Source: Morella rubra (lineage: Eukaryota > Streptophyta > Magnoliopsida > Fagales > Myricaceae). Taken from it: a stretch of 64,000 nucleotides of DNA. The notes under the pieces are model-generated. The model did no database searches. It saw only the letters and a list, made by a program, of their open reading frames with translations, and was not told the DNA's origin. Both the position numbers and the translations under genes were made by a program. Location of the stretch: positions 11,128,589 through 11,192,588 of the forward strand of contig CM025851.1 of NCBI GenBank assembly GCA_003952965.2, read 5' to 3'. Position 1 is the stretch's first letter. Every line of letters begins with the position of its first letter. Shown here in pieces: positions 49,680 through 61,329 of the stretch.

Positions 49680-51440
49680 GCAAAGATAGGTGCCCCCATC
49701 ATTCTATTGAGTCCACCGGGTACTAACCTTCTCGATTCAAGGAAGAGGGGCATACTATCACCCTTTTAGATAGGTCATTCGTTATGTCTAACTCTAGATT
49801 TGAGGCTAGCTGAGCTAAGCGATCGGCCTTTTCATTCTGCTCCCGTGGCACTAATGTAAGCTCGAACATATCGAAAGTCTGTCTCAATGTCTCCACCTAA
49901 ACCAAATACTTCCACATTCACTCTTCCTTCGCTATATAATCTTCCAGAACCTGATTGACAACCAATTATAAGTCACTTCGAGCATGTATTCCGTTTGCCC
50001 TCATCATAAGTGCAATGGCTAGGCCAGCCAATAAAGCTTCATATTCTGCTTCATTATTAGTGGCCGAAAAATCGAACTGCAAGAAGATTCGATCTCCATC
50101 CATTAAGGGGAAGTAAGCGCCATTCCGGCTCCACTGGCTTTTCGGTTAGAAGAGCCATCCACATGCATAGTCCATGTTCTCCCGTAGATATGTGGATCAT
50201 CACCTTCAACAGGAGTTGAGTCCTCGTCAAAGTCTTGCAAGAAGTTCGCAGCAGCCTGCCCCTGTACTTCACTTAACTCCAAGGTCCACTGTCCTGACGC
50301 ATCAGGCTTCAACAACACTTTGTTTAAGGTCATAATTATGCACATGGTATGAGCTTGAAAATGAACTTTCAGTGACTTAATTCTTTCCATAAACGGTCCA
50401 CTTTAGGTGTCCTGCGCATCAGGCTTCAACAACACTTTCCTATGCACTGAGCTTTCTTTCGCACAGTGACTAGGACTTCACTCACAGAAATACTAGAACT
50501 GAACTCATAGCTAGTTGCTAAATACACGTATAATAACTCGAACTTTCTGTCATAACGATCTAAGGTATCAAAGGTCTTAGCCAGATCTTTAAGATGCCCC
50601 TCAATTTGTCTGCTTTTCACGAGCATGTCATCTACATAGACCTCCATATTCCTACCAATTTGTTCTTTAAACACAGCATTCATCAATCTCTAGTAGGTAG
50701 CACCAGCATTTTTTAAACCGAATGGCATGACCAAGTAACAATAAAGCCCCATGTCAGTTACAAAAAAGGTATTTTCTTGGTCTGCAGGGTGCATCTTTAT
50801 TTAGTTATAGCCTGAAAAGTCGTTTAGGAAAGAAAGGAACTCATGCTCAGCCGTAAAGTCAACTAGCATGTCAATCATAGGCAAAGGATAACTATATTTC
50901 GGGCAGGCCTTATTAAGGTCAGTGAAATCCACACACATCCGCCACTGTCCATTAGACTTGGGAACCAAAACTACATTAGCCAACCAATCACGACAAGCTA
51001 CTTCTCTTATAAACCCTACCTCCAATAGTTCGTCAACTTCCGCAGTTATCACTTTGCTCTTCTCTGGTGCATAAGCCCATTGTTTCTGCCTAACCGGCTT
51101 CTTGGCTAGATCAACACTTGAGATGATACATCATCAGCGAGGGGTCTACCCTTTTCATATCTCTGTGAGTCCATGCAAAATACTTTATCCGTAACTACAA
51201 GAACTAGAGCAGAGCTTGCTTAGCCTACGCATCTAGTGACACACCCACCTTCACCACTCTATTCACCTCCAATTCCAGACTCTCCAATGGTTCAGTTGTC
51301 TGAATGTGGAGTATAAACCTTTTATTTACCATTAAAACTTCTATGCACTTTATCTGTGAATCTTCTGGTGCCACCAGGTTAGTTAAGGACATAGCACCAA
51401 CTGGAAAGCGTTATTGCAACTGGGAGTTCGATTATGGGAA
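49680..51440 (-). mobile_element. Ty3/gypsy pol remnant (reverse transcriptase, RNase H)
   Basis: Minus-strand frames in pol order: 51052-50801 reverse transcriptase (FIREVACRDWLANVVLVPKS, NGQWRMCVDFTDLNKACPK, the SYPLPMID block), 50686-50426 (MEVYVDDMLVKSRQ, which contains the catalytic YVDD), and 50390-49700 RNase H (WTMHVDGSSNRKASGAGM and downstream pieces). Many stops and frameshifts separate them, and gag, protease and integrase were not found. The element is defective. Confidence 0.88.
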
Positions 51441-51473
51441 TAGTAAAGTTTCCCACAGATGACGCCATCTAAT
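51441..51473 (-). other. Primer-binding-site region of the gypsy remnant
   Basis: On the minus strand the sequence after the LTR reads TTAGATGGCGTCATCTGTGG, close to the TGGCGCCGTCTGTGGGAA that follows the 5' LTR in many Tat-type plant gypsy elements. Confidence 0.6.
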
Positions 51474-51964
51474 GAAACCATTTTTAATCGGCTTATCAGT
51501 GTCCACCGAGCTAAGAACCTGAGGGAGCTGAGCTTGAAGTTCAGCGCTTGGGATGAGTTGAAAGGCTCAAGCTCTCCTTCCTTCCTCCTACAAGCAAAGA
51601 AAACAAGCTTGACTCGGAGTCCTTCCCGTAGGGGGATTTCTCTGATGCCATAGTCAGTTGCTATTTTCTATATATTTTGTTTACTGGTTTGATTATGAGA
51701 GAGAGAGTAAAAGAGTGAGTTTTTTTTTTTGAATGAGTCTGCTTACCATCCCGTTTTGTCCCCCTTTTCCTTTATAGCTTCCTCCTTTTTCCCTGGGGCG
51801 GAGATTTGTTGGGCCCCTTTTTACCCTCCAGGCCTTATTACCTTTAGACCTTCTCCATCATATCCGTCTTTTCGCTGAAGGTCGGCGCTGTCAGAATTGG
51901 TCTCCTCTGAGTTGGCTTGAGTCAACTGATTTTTTCCTCTTCCCTCCTACTTTTTGGACCATCA
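51474..51964 (-). repeat. Gypsy 5' LTR
   Basis: 491 bp on the minus strand, beginning TGATGGTCC and ending GGTTTCA, directly before the primer-binding-site-like sequence. Parts of it (51515-51660) are similar to 54455-54610 and 61330-61490. Confidence 0.65.
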
Positions 51965-53930
51965 TTTGATGGGTAAATTTTTTTTCATAATCACTTTTTC
52001 ACTAATTTCAATATCATTTTATAAACTCTATATTTTTTTTAAAAAAAAATTAACTTGTAAAAACTTCAAATTCCATTTACAAATTCCAGTTACTTTTTCT
52101 ATAATTCTCAAAGTATTTAAACTCTGTCTTATAATATAAACTCTCTCTTAAAAAAAATTCACAAGTGTCAGGGATCCGTGAAAAAAAATTTGGAGTCATT
52201 CTTTCGGTGTTATTCAGTAGACAAATACAGTAATTTTTGAAAGGACGAGATCCTCTGCACTGTAGCAGCAATTGAGTTTTGATAGTTAAGGAGTTGTGAT
52301 TGATTTTGTCCAATAATTATGGTGTAAATTATGACTTTTTTTCCTTAAATATATTATTTTTAGATGCATGAATGTTTTGGATATCAAGGATGCATGCACG
52401 AGGCCGCGCATTCCCTGTCCAAGTTAAGAGTTTGAAAAGTACTTCAATGGCAAGGACCCCTGACTCTGGAGAAAATAGACAACTGTAGGAAATATTGAAT
52501 TGTGGTTGTTGTCAATTGTCATTCGGCCGGATAGAGAAATAATTTCTTCTTTTTTTGCGCTTTTCTATTATTCTGTCCAGTAATACTTACACGATCTATT
52601 TGCTTAAAAGTATTTAAGAAAAAAAATAAATTTTCTATTCTTAAATTACGAGGCGAATGACACGAGGGTTCAAATTTTTAAGCTTATTATACTGTGCCAT
52701 TAACAACAAAGGTTCGTCAATGTGAGCCTTCTGACCGTCCAAATCATGCTAATGCATCATATGTTCACGTTGCAGCCGTATAATCTAATTGGAAGGTACA
52801 CATTAATCCATTGCAATAATTTAAAAAATTAATTTGACGAATTTGATAATTTAAACTCCTTAAGTGACATTAATCACAAAATTCAAGAGAATAAAAATAA
52901 TGTTTTTTTAAAAATAATTATTATTTAGAAAACCTATAAAATCAAGTGGCGGAGCTTAGATTCCTTTTGCAAATCATAGCTGGGCTGAATTCGAGAGTGG
53001 GCATGATCAGTAGCCAAATTGCCTGGTTTTCAGCGTAATATTTATTTGTTTTATATTTTTAAATATCCTAACCCAGGTAAAAAAATGGCACCCGTTAAGT
53101 AAGTACCAAAGTGAGATATATATATATATATATATTCAGATTTAGAAGCGGAGAAGAATAGCCAAAGAATTAGAAAATATTTAGATATGCGTAATAGTTA
53201 AATAGAATCAGCAAAAATAGGCTCAAGTTTCAAAATAAGTGCATCAGTATCACCGACCTTGAATAGCAAACACAAACGACCAGGAATATCCAGAGAAAAG
53301 TCGGCCTTAATAGTATTAAAATATTTAACACCGACCAAAGGAATTTATGACATACATAAAGTAATTATGCATTTATGATAAGCTCCAGCATTTCAACCTG
53401 TGTATGATATCTTTTATTTTTTGGGTTCCATAAAATAAGCCATTTAAATTTATAGATGCAATGCTGGTCCTACAGCAATATATTTAAAACGCATAGACAA
53501 CATTATCTAGATTTTCTACATTCGTTCGATTACAGGTTTGATTATTCTCAGCTCCACCGGGCTTGGCTTGTAATCATGAAACCTTGTTTACAAAGAAATA
53601 TATAAAACAAACAAAAGAAGCTCTAGCTAGGCACCAAACTCATGAATGAGTAGCCTACGTGAGAAACAGTGAATTTCAGGGAAGAAAAAAAAAAAGCCCG
53701 ACAATCCTTGAGGTTTATTCGATAGTCCGTAATCCTGGGGTGCTTTCTCCTGTTCCTCCTCCACGGTTCGTTGATGTCTCTTCGAGGTTTAAAATGTTCT
53801 TATTTTTCAGCATTCTATCCTATTCATTGCCCGCCTACCAAAACGGTAACGATAACGGACCGAAGGTAGCTGCTTTCAGTGTCTCCATGGATGATATCCA
53901 GTCAACTGCTTCCAAATGTTCCTGTTGTTT
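51965..53930. repeat. Segmental duplication, copy B
   Basis: From about 52050 it follows copy A (47040-49510) in order, without the MITE. Bases 53157-53905 are block 2 copy 3. A (TA)n run sits at 53117-53133. No gene recognised. Confidence 0.85.
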
Positions 53931-54419
53931 TTTTACTAAATACAAGTACATCGTTTAAAACTACTTCGATACGTTCCCCTAATTTTGGGCGCATTTATGC
54001 TTTCTTTGGCATAGATGCACTTTTTTGCTGTATAAGAAAGTTATAAAATAGTTATTTAGTTCAAATAAAGTTACAAATTAATCTATATGATAATGTTTAT
54101 AGTAAAAAAATATGTCCTTTCCCGTCTCTTCATTAATGACATTTACTAGTGCATCGCGTGACCAAGTAGATCCCGTAGTTTATTTTTATCTATCTTTAGT
54201 GAAAGAGACAAAAATAAATGCAAGACTTACTTTTGACAAAACCTTTCTACACAAACTACTTTGTAATTTATTTTTTTTACCTCAAGGATTAATTAATAAC
54301 TTTCTTAAAACAATTACTTTTATGCCTTGTTCTAATGTGTCGTAGTTAGCCGTTTAGGCATGTTAAAAACCGATATGTCAAGTTACAAAAGAAAAAAAAA
54401 AAAAAAAAACAAAGAGAAA
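53931..54419. other. Spacer with poly-A run
   Basis: AT-rich sequence ending in an A-rich run at 54391-54409. No gene recognised. The last bases before 54440 read AAATGGCTCCATCATTTC on the minus strand and weakly resemble the primer-binding-site region near 51455. Confidence 0.4.
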
Positions 54420-54439
54420 TGATGGAGCCATTTTAAATT

Positions 54440-54880
54440 GGTTCATCATAACGTCCATTGAGCCAAAAGCCTGAGGGAGCTAAACTTGAAGTCCAACACT
54501 TGGAATGGGTTAAAAGGTACAAGATCTCCTTCCTTACTCTTGCAAGCAAAATAAACACGCTAAAACTCATAGTCCTCTTCATAGGGAGATTTCTCTGATG
54601 CCATTGTTTCTTAGATCTTTTTTTTTTCTCTGGTTTGATAATTAATGAGAAAGATAATATAAGAGAGAGAATCTCACGCATACCACTTCTGTCTTTCTCT
54701 AAAACGTTCTCTCGCCATATTATTATATTTTCAAGAAGCATATTTTCGCTTCCCTTCTTCTGTCAGATATCCATAGTCATTATACCATTGTTTGTGATTC
54801 CCTTTCCTCCGCTATGACACCTCTCTCCTTCTTTGTAGCTTTGTTCCTCTTTCGATCAGTTTTCTTCATCGCCCCCTTTT
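54440..54880 (-). repeat. LTR-like terminal repeat, left
   Basis: Bases 54455-54670 are clearly similar to 61330-61530 and more weakly to the gypsy LTR at 51474-51964 (shared text such as GCCTGAGGGAGCT and GGGAGATTTCTCTGATGCCAT). Borders are not exact. Orientation is inferred from the 51.5 kb LTR. Confidence 0.6.
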
Positions 54881-54886
54881 CAATCA

Positions 54887-55520
54887 ATGGCTCCTTGTGT
54901 TCTCCGCGAACCTTCAATGGATTTCTCCTTGACTCGAATTCGTTATAATATGACGAACGTATGCTTGGCAAAGTATTGCAGAATGTATTCGGTGCCCGCT
55001 TCGATCAGAATGTGTACCCTGAGAAAAATGAATATGTATTATCACTCAGACACAATGAGTTCGCTTTTTATCTAGACATTCTTGTGGCTGGTTTTCGATT
55101 CCCTTTCCATGAAGAAGCAAAGAAAATTTTGAAATTTTTGTCAATAGCCCCCTGTTAGTTGGCTCCCAATGGTTAGCATTTTTTCTTAAGGTTTATTTGC
55201 CTTTGGAGAGACAAATTTCCCCAAGGCCCGGCATTATCCCCCAAGAATTTATACATTTTTACTGGTTGCGGGAACTGGAGGGTGACAATGGGTGGTGGTA
55301 TTTTGTCAATTGAAGGCCCAAGTTCACTTTTTCCAGGGTAGGATGGCAGGGAGATCCATGGATAGAGAATCCTAAAACCATTTACTGCACCTGGGGAGTT
55401 CCTGCTGCTGACGGTTAGTAATTTCCTCCCGAGTCTTGGTTTTTTTCCTTTTCTCGTCTCTTATTCCTATTCGTTGTCTTCACTTGTACTTTCTTTTGAT
55501 TTCCCTCTCGTTAGCCATGT
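54887..55520 (+). pseudogene. Gag-like 'putative gypsy type transposon' (PF04195-like) frame, broken
   Basis: From 54961 the frame reads FGARFDQNVYPEKNEYVLSL, then DILVAGFRFPFHEEAKKILK and a stop near 55156. Further parts follow in shifted frames: an LRELEGDNGWWYFV piece near 55263-55320, then FTFSRVGWQGDPWIENPK. This order (FP.H....IL, then GWWYF) is typical of the PF04195 domain of plant gypsy-like elements. A GTTAGTAA..TTCGTTAG span (55412-55514) may be an intron leading to MSAPVLSEEEVCR. Stops and frameshifts make it non-functional. Confidence 0.6.
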
Positions 55521-58050
55521 CTGCCCCTGTTTTATCTGAAGAAGAGGTGTGCCGTACTCACGCAATTGTGACTTATGGGTTAAGGGACTTGACCATAGTT
55601 CTAGCCCTGCACAATATTGAAAAAGTTCTTCTTGCCCAAGCGGCCGACGACTCCAGTTATCACCTCGGGTATTTACATTTTACTTCTCGTTCCGTCTTAC
55701 CTCTCGTTTATCTCTAATTTCCTGCTTTTGTTTGTTGACCAAGGTCCTCTTGTGAGACATCCCCTTGATCCTCTTCTTTTCCTTCATTTTTTTTTATTCA
55801 TTCAGGTGGGTTTTTGTTTGTCCATGTTCCGCCCTAGGTTATTCGAAGGGATTATGGAAGAGAATTCTAGAATCCTTTGGTGAGGATTCTTTGGCCCCTT
55901 CTTGGGTAATAAAATCAGGGGATGTCGTGGCAGCCCTTCTGAAGAAGAAATCTACACCTTCATCTATCTCCACAACCTCTAGGACTGGGAAGCATTCACA
56001 ACATGGCCCTAGAATGTCCTCACCCAAGGTACTTAGGGCTGCCTTTAGTGGGGATAGCCTCTAATTTAAAACGAAAGACTTACAAGAGGTTTCTTCTTAA
56101 TCAAAGCGAAAGAATCTTGAACCCCTTTCCAACGAGCCCCGTGTGAAGAGGAAACGCACAATCTCTCCTCCAGCACCTGGGCAGGGTTCAGGGATTTTCA
56201 TCTTGGAAGCTCAAAAAGGTGTTAGCATTCAAGCCCCCACCCTTCCAAATCGTTAATCCCAAATTTCATAAGGCTTGCTCAAGGTACCACCCATATTGGA
56301 TTAGACTCAGACGGGTCCCCTTTTTGTGTTTCCTCAAGGTGAAGTTATCGCTGACAGGCTGGGAGCTTGGTTTTCAGACCCCATAGCTCGTCTACGAGAG
56401 TTTATCCCAACTGAACCCTTGCCACGCACATCTCATCCCGAGAGCGTTATTCCTACAACCGTCTACTTGTTTGCGAAGGTTGGGGTCATTTTATTTAAGT
56501 CGTGTTCTTTTTTCTTGTCGTTCCACTTGTTCCTTTCTCTCCTAACCCCTGGTCTCCGTATACTTCTATGCTAAACTGTCATGGCCTTGTATCAAACCCT
56601 CGATGCTTTCCATGACAAAGAGTTGGATTTCGATAAGTTTCAATCATGTCTATCAGATGAGCAACAAAAGATGGAACAACTCAAAAAGGAGGTTGAAAGC
56701 CTCAAATCTCTCGTTCAAGACATCGAACACGGTGGGACAGGTGTTAAACCTTTATTAGAACAACCTGCTTCTCCCTTGAAAGGGAATAGACAACCATCGG
56801 AACCACTAGCACAACACTCAGAGGAAGATGAAGGTGTTGCAGTTCCATCCGGTCCTAAAGATGATCCTCGCCCTCGAAAGGCTTCCCATCTTAACTCGAA
56901 AAGGAGGTTGAAAGGCTCAAATCTCTCGTTTAAGACATCGAACAAGGTGGGACAGGTGTTAAACCTTTATTAGAACAACTTGCTTCTCCCTCGAAAGGGA
57001 ATAGACAACCATCGGAACCACTAGCACAACACTCAGAGGAAGATAAAGGTGTTACAGTTCCATCCGGTCCCAAAGATGATCCTCACCCTCGAAAGGCTTC
57101 CCATCTTAACTAGGCGCAACAAATCAAAGAGGTCCAAGATTTGTCAGCAGAAGTAGAGTAGTTGAAATAGGAACTTCAGGTTCAAACACTCTGCTGTGAA
57201 CACGAGGCAGGTGAGGCCAAGAAATATAAAGAGAAGTGCCAGAAATTGGACAATTATCTTTTAAAGAATGTCTAAAAGATCTCGACATCAGAAGCCCGAG
57301 CTGATCAGGCCATTTAAACTCACCGCAAACTTATCACAGACTTTCAAGCTTTCTAGGTGAGGGCCAAACAAGAGAAAGATGCCCTGGTTATCCAAGTCAC
57401 TCAAGAAAAAGATGCTCTGTCTACTCAAGCTCAGCGTACTATAGATGCCTTACAAGTGTCATTCGTCCAGGTAGAGGGCATAAAATCAGCTCTTCAAGAT
57501 CAAGTATCTGGCTTGGAAAGCTCCGTGACCTTACTCGAAGAAGAGGGTCACAAGTTACGAGAATCTCTTGCTCTAAGGGAGGAGCATATCTGCTTTTTAG
57601 AAGATAAGAAGAGAAACCTATCAAATCAAATTGAGCTCTGAGAAAATCAAGTTAAACACTTGACAGATGAGTTGTCCGAAGTGAGACATCAACTTCAGCT
57701 TGATATAGGACACTCTTCTGACTATTGGGCTCAAGGTTTTACTGACAGTTTCAACTCCCTCAAGACTGCCTTGTCTTTTCAATACCCTGACCTGTATTTT
57801 GCTGAGATTTCAGTGAAGAAATTGTTTCCAGTCTTCAATCAGCCTACTTCACAACCTGGAACCCCAGCTTCTGAGACGTGTCTTTGGAGATCATTGAGAT
57901 GGATCGAGGATTGTTAAGAGCGAATTCAGAAGGGGTAGGAGAGAATGCTCCCGATCCTGCGCTAAATCCTTCTTCTCCTCTTGAGGTGATTGGTCCTAAT
58001 GGACCTTTGATGATTCCGGGGGATAATTTGCCCCATTCTTAGAACAATAT
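55515..58050 (+). pseudogene. Coiled-coil part of the same element frame, broken
   Basis: Open pieces at 55515-55717, 56581-56973, 57357-57641 and 57660-57917 encode long charged heptad stretches, such as DEQQKMEQLKKEVESLKSLV and LEDKKRNLSNQIEL. They finish with a conserved-looking tail around SDYWAQGFTDSFNSLKTALS and LYFAEISVKKLFP. Such coiled-coil tails follow the PF04195-like part in plant gypsy-associated frames. A 215-bp duplication shifts the frame at about 56897, and an in-frame stop occurs at 57639. Confidence 0.55.
56682..57111 (+). repeat. 215-bp tandem duplication (two copies)
   Basis: Bases 56682-56896 recur at 56897-57111 with few changes (for example GGTGGGACAGGTGTTAAACC in both). 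Because 215 is not a multiple of three, the second copy is read in another frame, which ends the open frame at 56973. Confidence 0.92.
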
Positions 58051-58655
58051 TTGAAGGGTTAATTGCACTTATTTTTTACTTTGATATTCTTTCATTGCTA
58101 TAATACTTGGTAGTTTCTTTTCGTATGATCATGACTTGGTTTAGATATTGATGAAATAGTCGTGAATCAGGATGACCTCTCTTGAATTTGAGAACAACTC
58201 TGTCCCATTTGTTGGGAATTATATGAATTGCATCACTTTTTTCATCTACATAACTAACACTTAATGTAATGTTTGTCTTATAGGAAACGGTTATATTATT
58301 GTAATTTAGTGTCTATTTTTCCTTATGATAATTTTTCTCTTTTTCTCGTCTTTATTTGCTTGCTATTCAAGGACCGCTCTTACATGTATGTCCTATTGTC
58401 AGCCGAGGAGGCCCGGATATTTATTATTTTTATTAGTTATTTTTTCAAACACTGAGGCTTTGTTGGGTTTTCTTTGAGCCTAACCTTTAATTAAAGGGGA
58501 TTCCCCAATAGGTATAATCGAATTAGCCTATGGCCTTTTTTTTTCCCTTCTTCGTATCATAATTGAGTTTTCTAAATGCGTGCAAAATTTTCTTCAGTAG
58601 AAGTGATATTGTTCCGGTCAACTTTGATTGACCGATGCGTTTTGGTTTGTTTTTT

Positions 58656-59170
58656 AGGGAAATGTAATTGTTCGCCTCATAAGTATGCGTCAATTGCATT
58701 TGCGACCCCTTAACTTTCAAAACTGCGATTTACGTCCTTTAAATATAAAACATTTGCAATGTTCGTCCACAGTCAAAATTTTCATTAAACTTGACAAATT
58801 CAGCATTAAAATGACCGAAATGCCCTCAAAGACAATTTCCAAAAAATAAATAAATAAATATTGGAGAAATAAATTAAAAAATATATAGATTTCTGAAATA
58901 GAGTTCAATAGTTTTATTTAAAAAATATTACCTTTTTTTAATATCATTTTTTTTATTTTTAATGAATATTTTTAATATTTTTAGTATTTTGTTTTGGAGA
59001 GTTATTTTGGTCATTTTAATGCTGAATTCCATAAATTATAACGAAAATTTTAACTGTGGACGAACATTGCAAATGTTTCATACTTATAGGACGTAAATCG
59101 TAGTTTTTAAAGTTAGAGGGAGTGAAATGCAATTGACTCAAACTTATGGGGCGAACAATGACTTTTCCCC
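58656..59170. mobile_element. Foldback MITE with long terminal inverted repeats
   Basis: The ends are inverted over more than 150 bp: the left end reads AGGGAAATGTAATTGTTCGC and the complement of the right end GGGGAAAAGTCATTGTTCGC, continuing through GTCAATTGCATTT and GATTTACGTCC. The flanks are TTTGTTTTTT at 58646-58655 and 59171-59180, a possible 10-bp target duplication. Long inverted ends and a 9-10 bp duplication point to a Mutator-type MITE, but the flank is low-complexity. Confidence 0.75.
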
Positions 59171-59189
59171 TTTGTTTTTTCTATTGACT

Positions 59190-59964
59190 GATGTTTCAGT
59201 TATCTCTAACATTTCGCCTTCCGGCCTTTTGAGTTTCAGCGAATCACCAAATACCAGTCCCGTCCTTCCACTCTTTGAAACGACGTGGGGGGACTTCTCG
59301 GGACTCATCATACCCTGTGGCATTTCAGAGCATTTAATGCTACCTTTTTTATTCTTATCACTTAAGCTTTCTTTGCTGACTTTCGAATTTTTAGGTTTTC
59401 ATACATAAGGCTCGAGACCTTTCTTCCTTTTTTTGTAAGTTTCTCATTTTTCATTTCTTCCCTTATCCTATGCTTCGTCATGGAATTACTAGAAAATGAC
59501 AACCGGTTTCTGATCAGGCCAATGCCCTATTTTTCTATGCAAAATCTTCATGACTCCCTTCTGTCCAAGGTTTTATGTCAATTATCTCTAACATTTCATC
59601 TTCCGGCCTTTCGAGTTCCAGCGAATCACCTAATACCAGTCCCGTCCCTGCCACTGTTTGAAACAACGTAGGGGGACTTCTCGAGACTCATCATACCCTG
59701 TCGGCATTTCAAAGTATTTAATGCTACTTTTTTATTCTTATCACGCAAGCTTTCTTTGCTGACTTTCAGATTTTTAGGTTTTCGTACCTAAGGCCAGAGA
59801 TCTTTCTTCCTTCTCTTGTAGGTTTCTCATTTTTCATTTCTTCCCTTATCTTATGCTTCGTCATGGAATTACTAGAAAATGACCACCGATTTTTGATTAG
59901 GCCAATGCACCATTTTCTATACAGAATCTTCATGACTCCCTTCTGTCTAGGGTTTTCTGTCATG
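59190..59964 (+). repeat. 382-bp tandem duplication
   Basis: TATCTCTAACATTTC at 59201 and again at 59583 start two ~382-bp copies that run to CATGACTCCCTTCTGTC near 59555 and 59935. The copies differ by scattered substitutions and short indels, including one base in the T-run before the F-box-like start. Confidence 0.9.
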
Positions 59965-60449
59965 TGGTTTGTAAGGGCGGGATCAATGCTTTTTTCTCTC
60001 TTTTGAGCACAAGCCATCATTGGAGGGAGATAGCTTACAACCCTCTAGTTCTCAGGGAAATTCCTATAACAAAAAACCCTCATATTCCCCTACACCTCCA
60101 ACCTTGGTTTATCTCCCGACGAAGATTTGAAAAAATTTCTGCTCCTTATCTTCATTTTCAAGTCTCAGCTCACATACTTGTGGAAGATCTCGTAGCAAAT
60201 GGAAATCCCAGTGCTAGATATGTTCGAAGGATGAATCTCTTCTTTTGGTGGAGTTCTAAGCCTGAGAACAGCCGAAGATTGATTCGCCAATCGGCTTTGA
60301 TAGGGTATCCCCAGGGGGTATATATGGACCTAATGCTACGAGTGGCCGACATGGCTGACCTTCACGTAGTACTTGAAGCACTTAAGGCTCTTCGGGTCAA
60401 ACTTGGACCTGCCTCCACTCAGCTTGTAAGGTCTAGTGTGACTTTTTGA
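59480..60449 (+). pseudogene. F-box-like protein fragment inside the element
   Basis: The first 382-bp copy reads MELLENDNRFLIRPMP..QNLHDSLLSKVL. In the second copy one base is lost, and the frame resumes at about 59930 with SLLSRVFCHVV, then INAFFSLLSTSHHWREIAYN and PLVLREIPI. This pattern of short helices with D.LL.KV and a late NPLVLREI resembles the F-box of At2g35280-like plant proteins. Further on, VEDLVANGNPSARYVRRMNL recalls the repeat region that follows. The frame runs open to 60449. It looks like a captured or fossil host gene broken by the duplication. Family assignment is moderate. Confidence 0.45.
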
Positions 60450-61099
60450 CATACGCTGGCATGGTGGAATACAAGATATTAAGGACAACACATTTTATCT
60501 TGAGTTCTTCCCTCCATGCTTAGTTCCTTGCAGGGGGTTTCCCTCCTTGTAGGGGTCTCCCTAACTAGCTAAGGTCGAGTGAGCGACAAGATAATTATAT
60601 CTAGGAGAGATTTTCTTTTATTTTTTCTGACCCTTTTCTTTTCCTCCCCTATCGTACCAGGGCAGGAGTTGGTTATTTCTGGAAAGAGCTAGGACATCGT
60701 TCTTGAATGGAAAGGAACTTTTAGTTTTTAGTTCTTTTGATAGGTTTCTTGTATCTCTGTATCTCAGCTCTTCTTTTTTTTTTTTTGTAGTTCAAACTGG
60801 TATGTATTGAAACTCTTAATGATCATATAAGTCTTTGTTGTCTTTATATATTCTCATGTTTTTCTTTGTTGGTCTACATCATTTGTTTCTGCTATTTTTG
60901 TACTTCCCAAATGCTATCAGGAATTTTAGGATTTGTGGGTGAGTTCGACTGCCTGAGATAACATTATGCTGTTTTCTTGAGATTCCCGGGCTCTTTTCTT
61001 GTTTATAATCTTGGGCACAAGGACACTTGATCACATACATCTTTTTTCAGGCACAAGTGCCACACAATTAGCTCTTTCCACCCACAGCTCGAGGGCTCA

Positions 61100-61260
61100 T
61101 GCCCTTTTCAAAAGTTCAGGGCACAAAGGCTCCTGCCATTTCATAAGTCCAGAGCATGAGGGCTCTTGTTATTTCATAAGTCCAGGGCACAAGGGCTCCT
61201 GCCACTTCATAAGTCTAGGACATGAATGCTCCTGTTTTTTCATAAGTCCAAGGCACGTGA
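61100..61260 (+). repeat. 33-bp minisatellite
   Basis: Five copies of a 33-bp unit, AAGT(C/T)CAGGGCACAAGGGC..CATTTCAT, start at 61112, 61145, 61178, 61211 and 61244. An open frame passes through as an 11-residue repeat (SPGHKGSCHFI and variants), within 60999-61313. Confidence 0.9.
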
Positions 61261-61329
61261 TGATAGTTTCCCTAGCGAATTCAACTGACGTTATTGGGGC
61301 TAGTTTCTACTAATCTTTGTCAACTCCTA

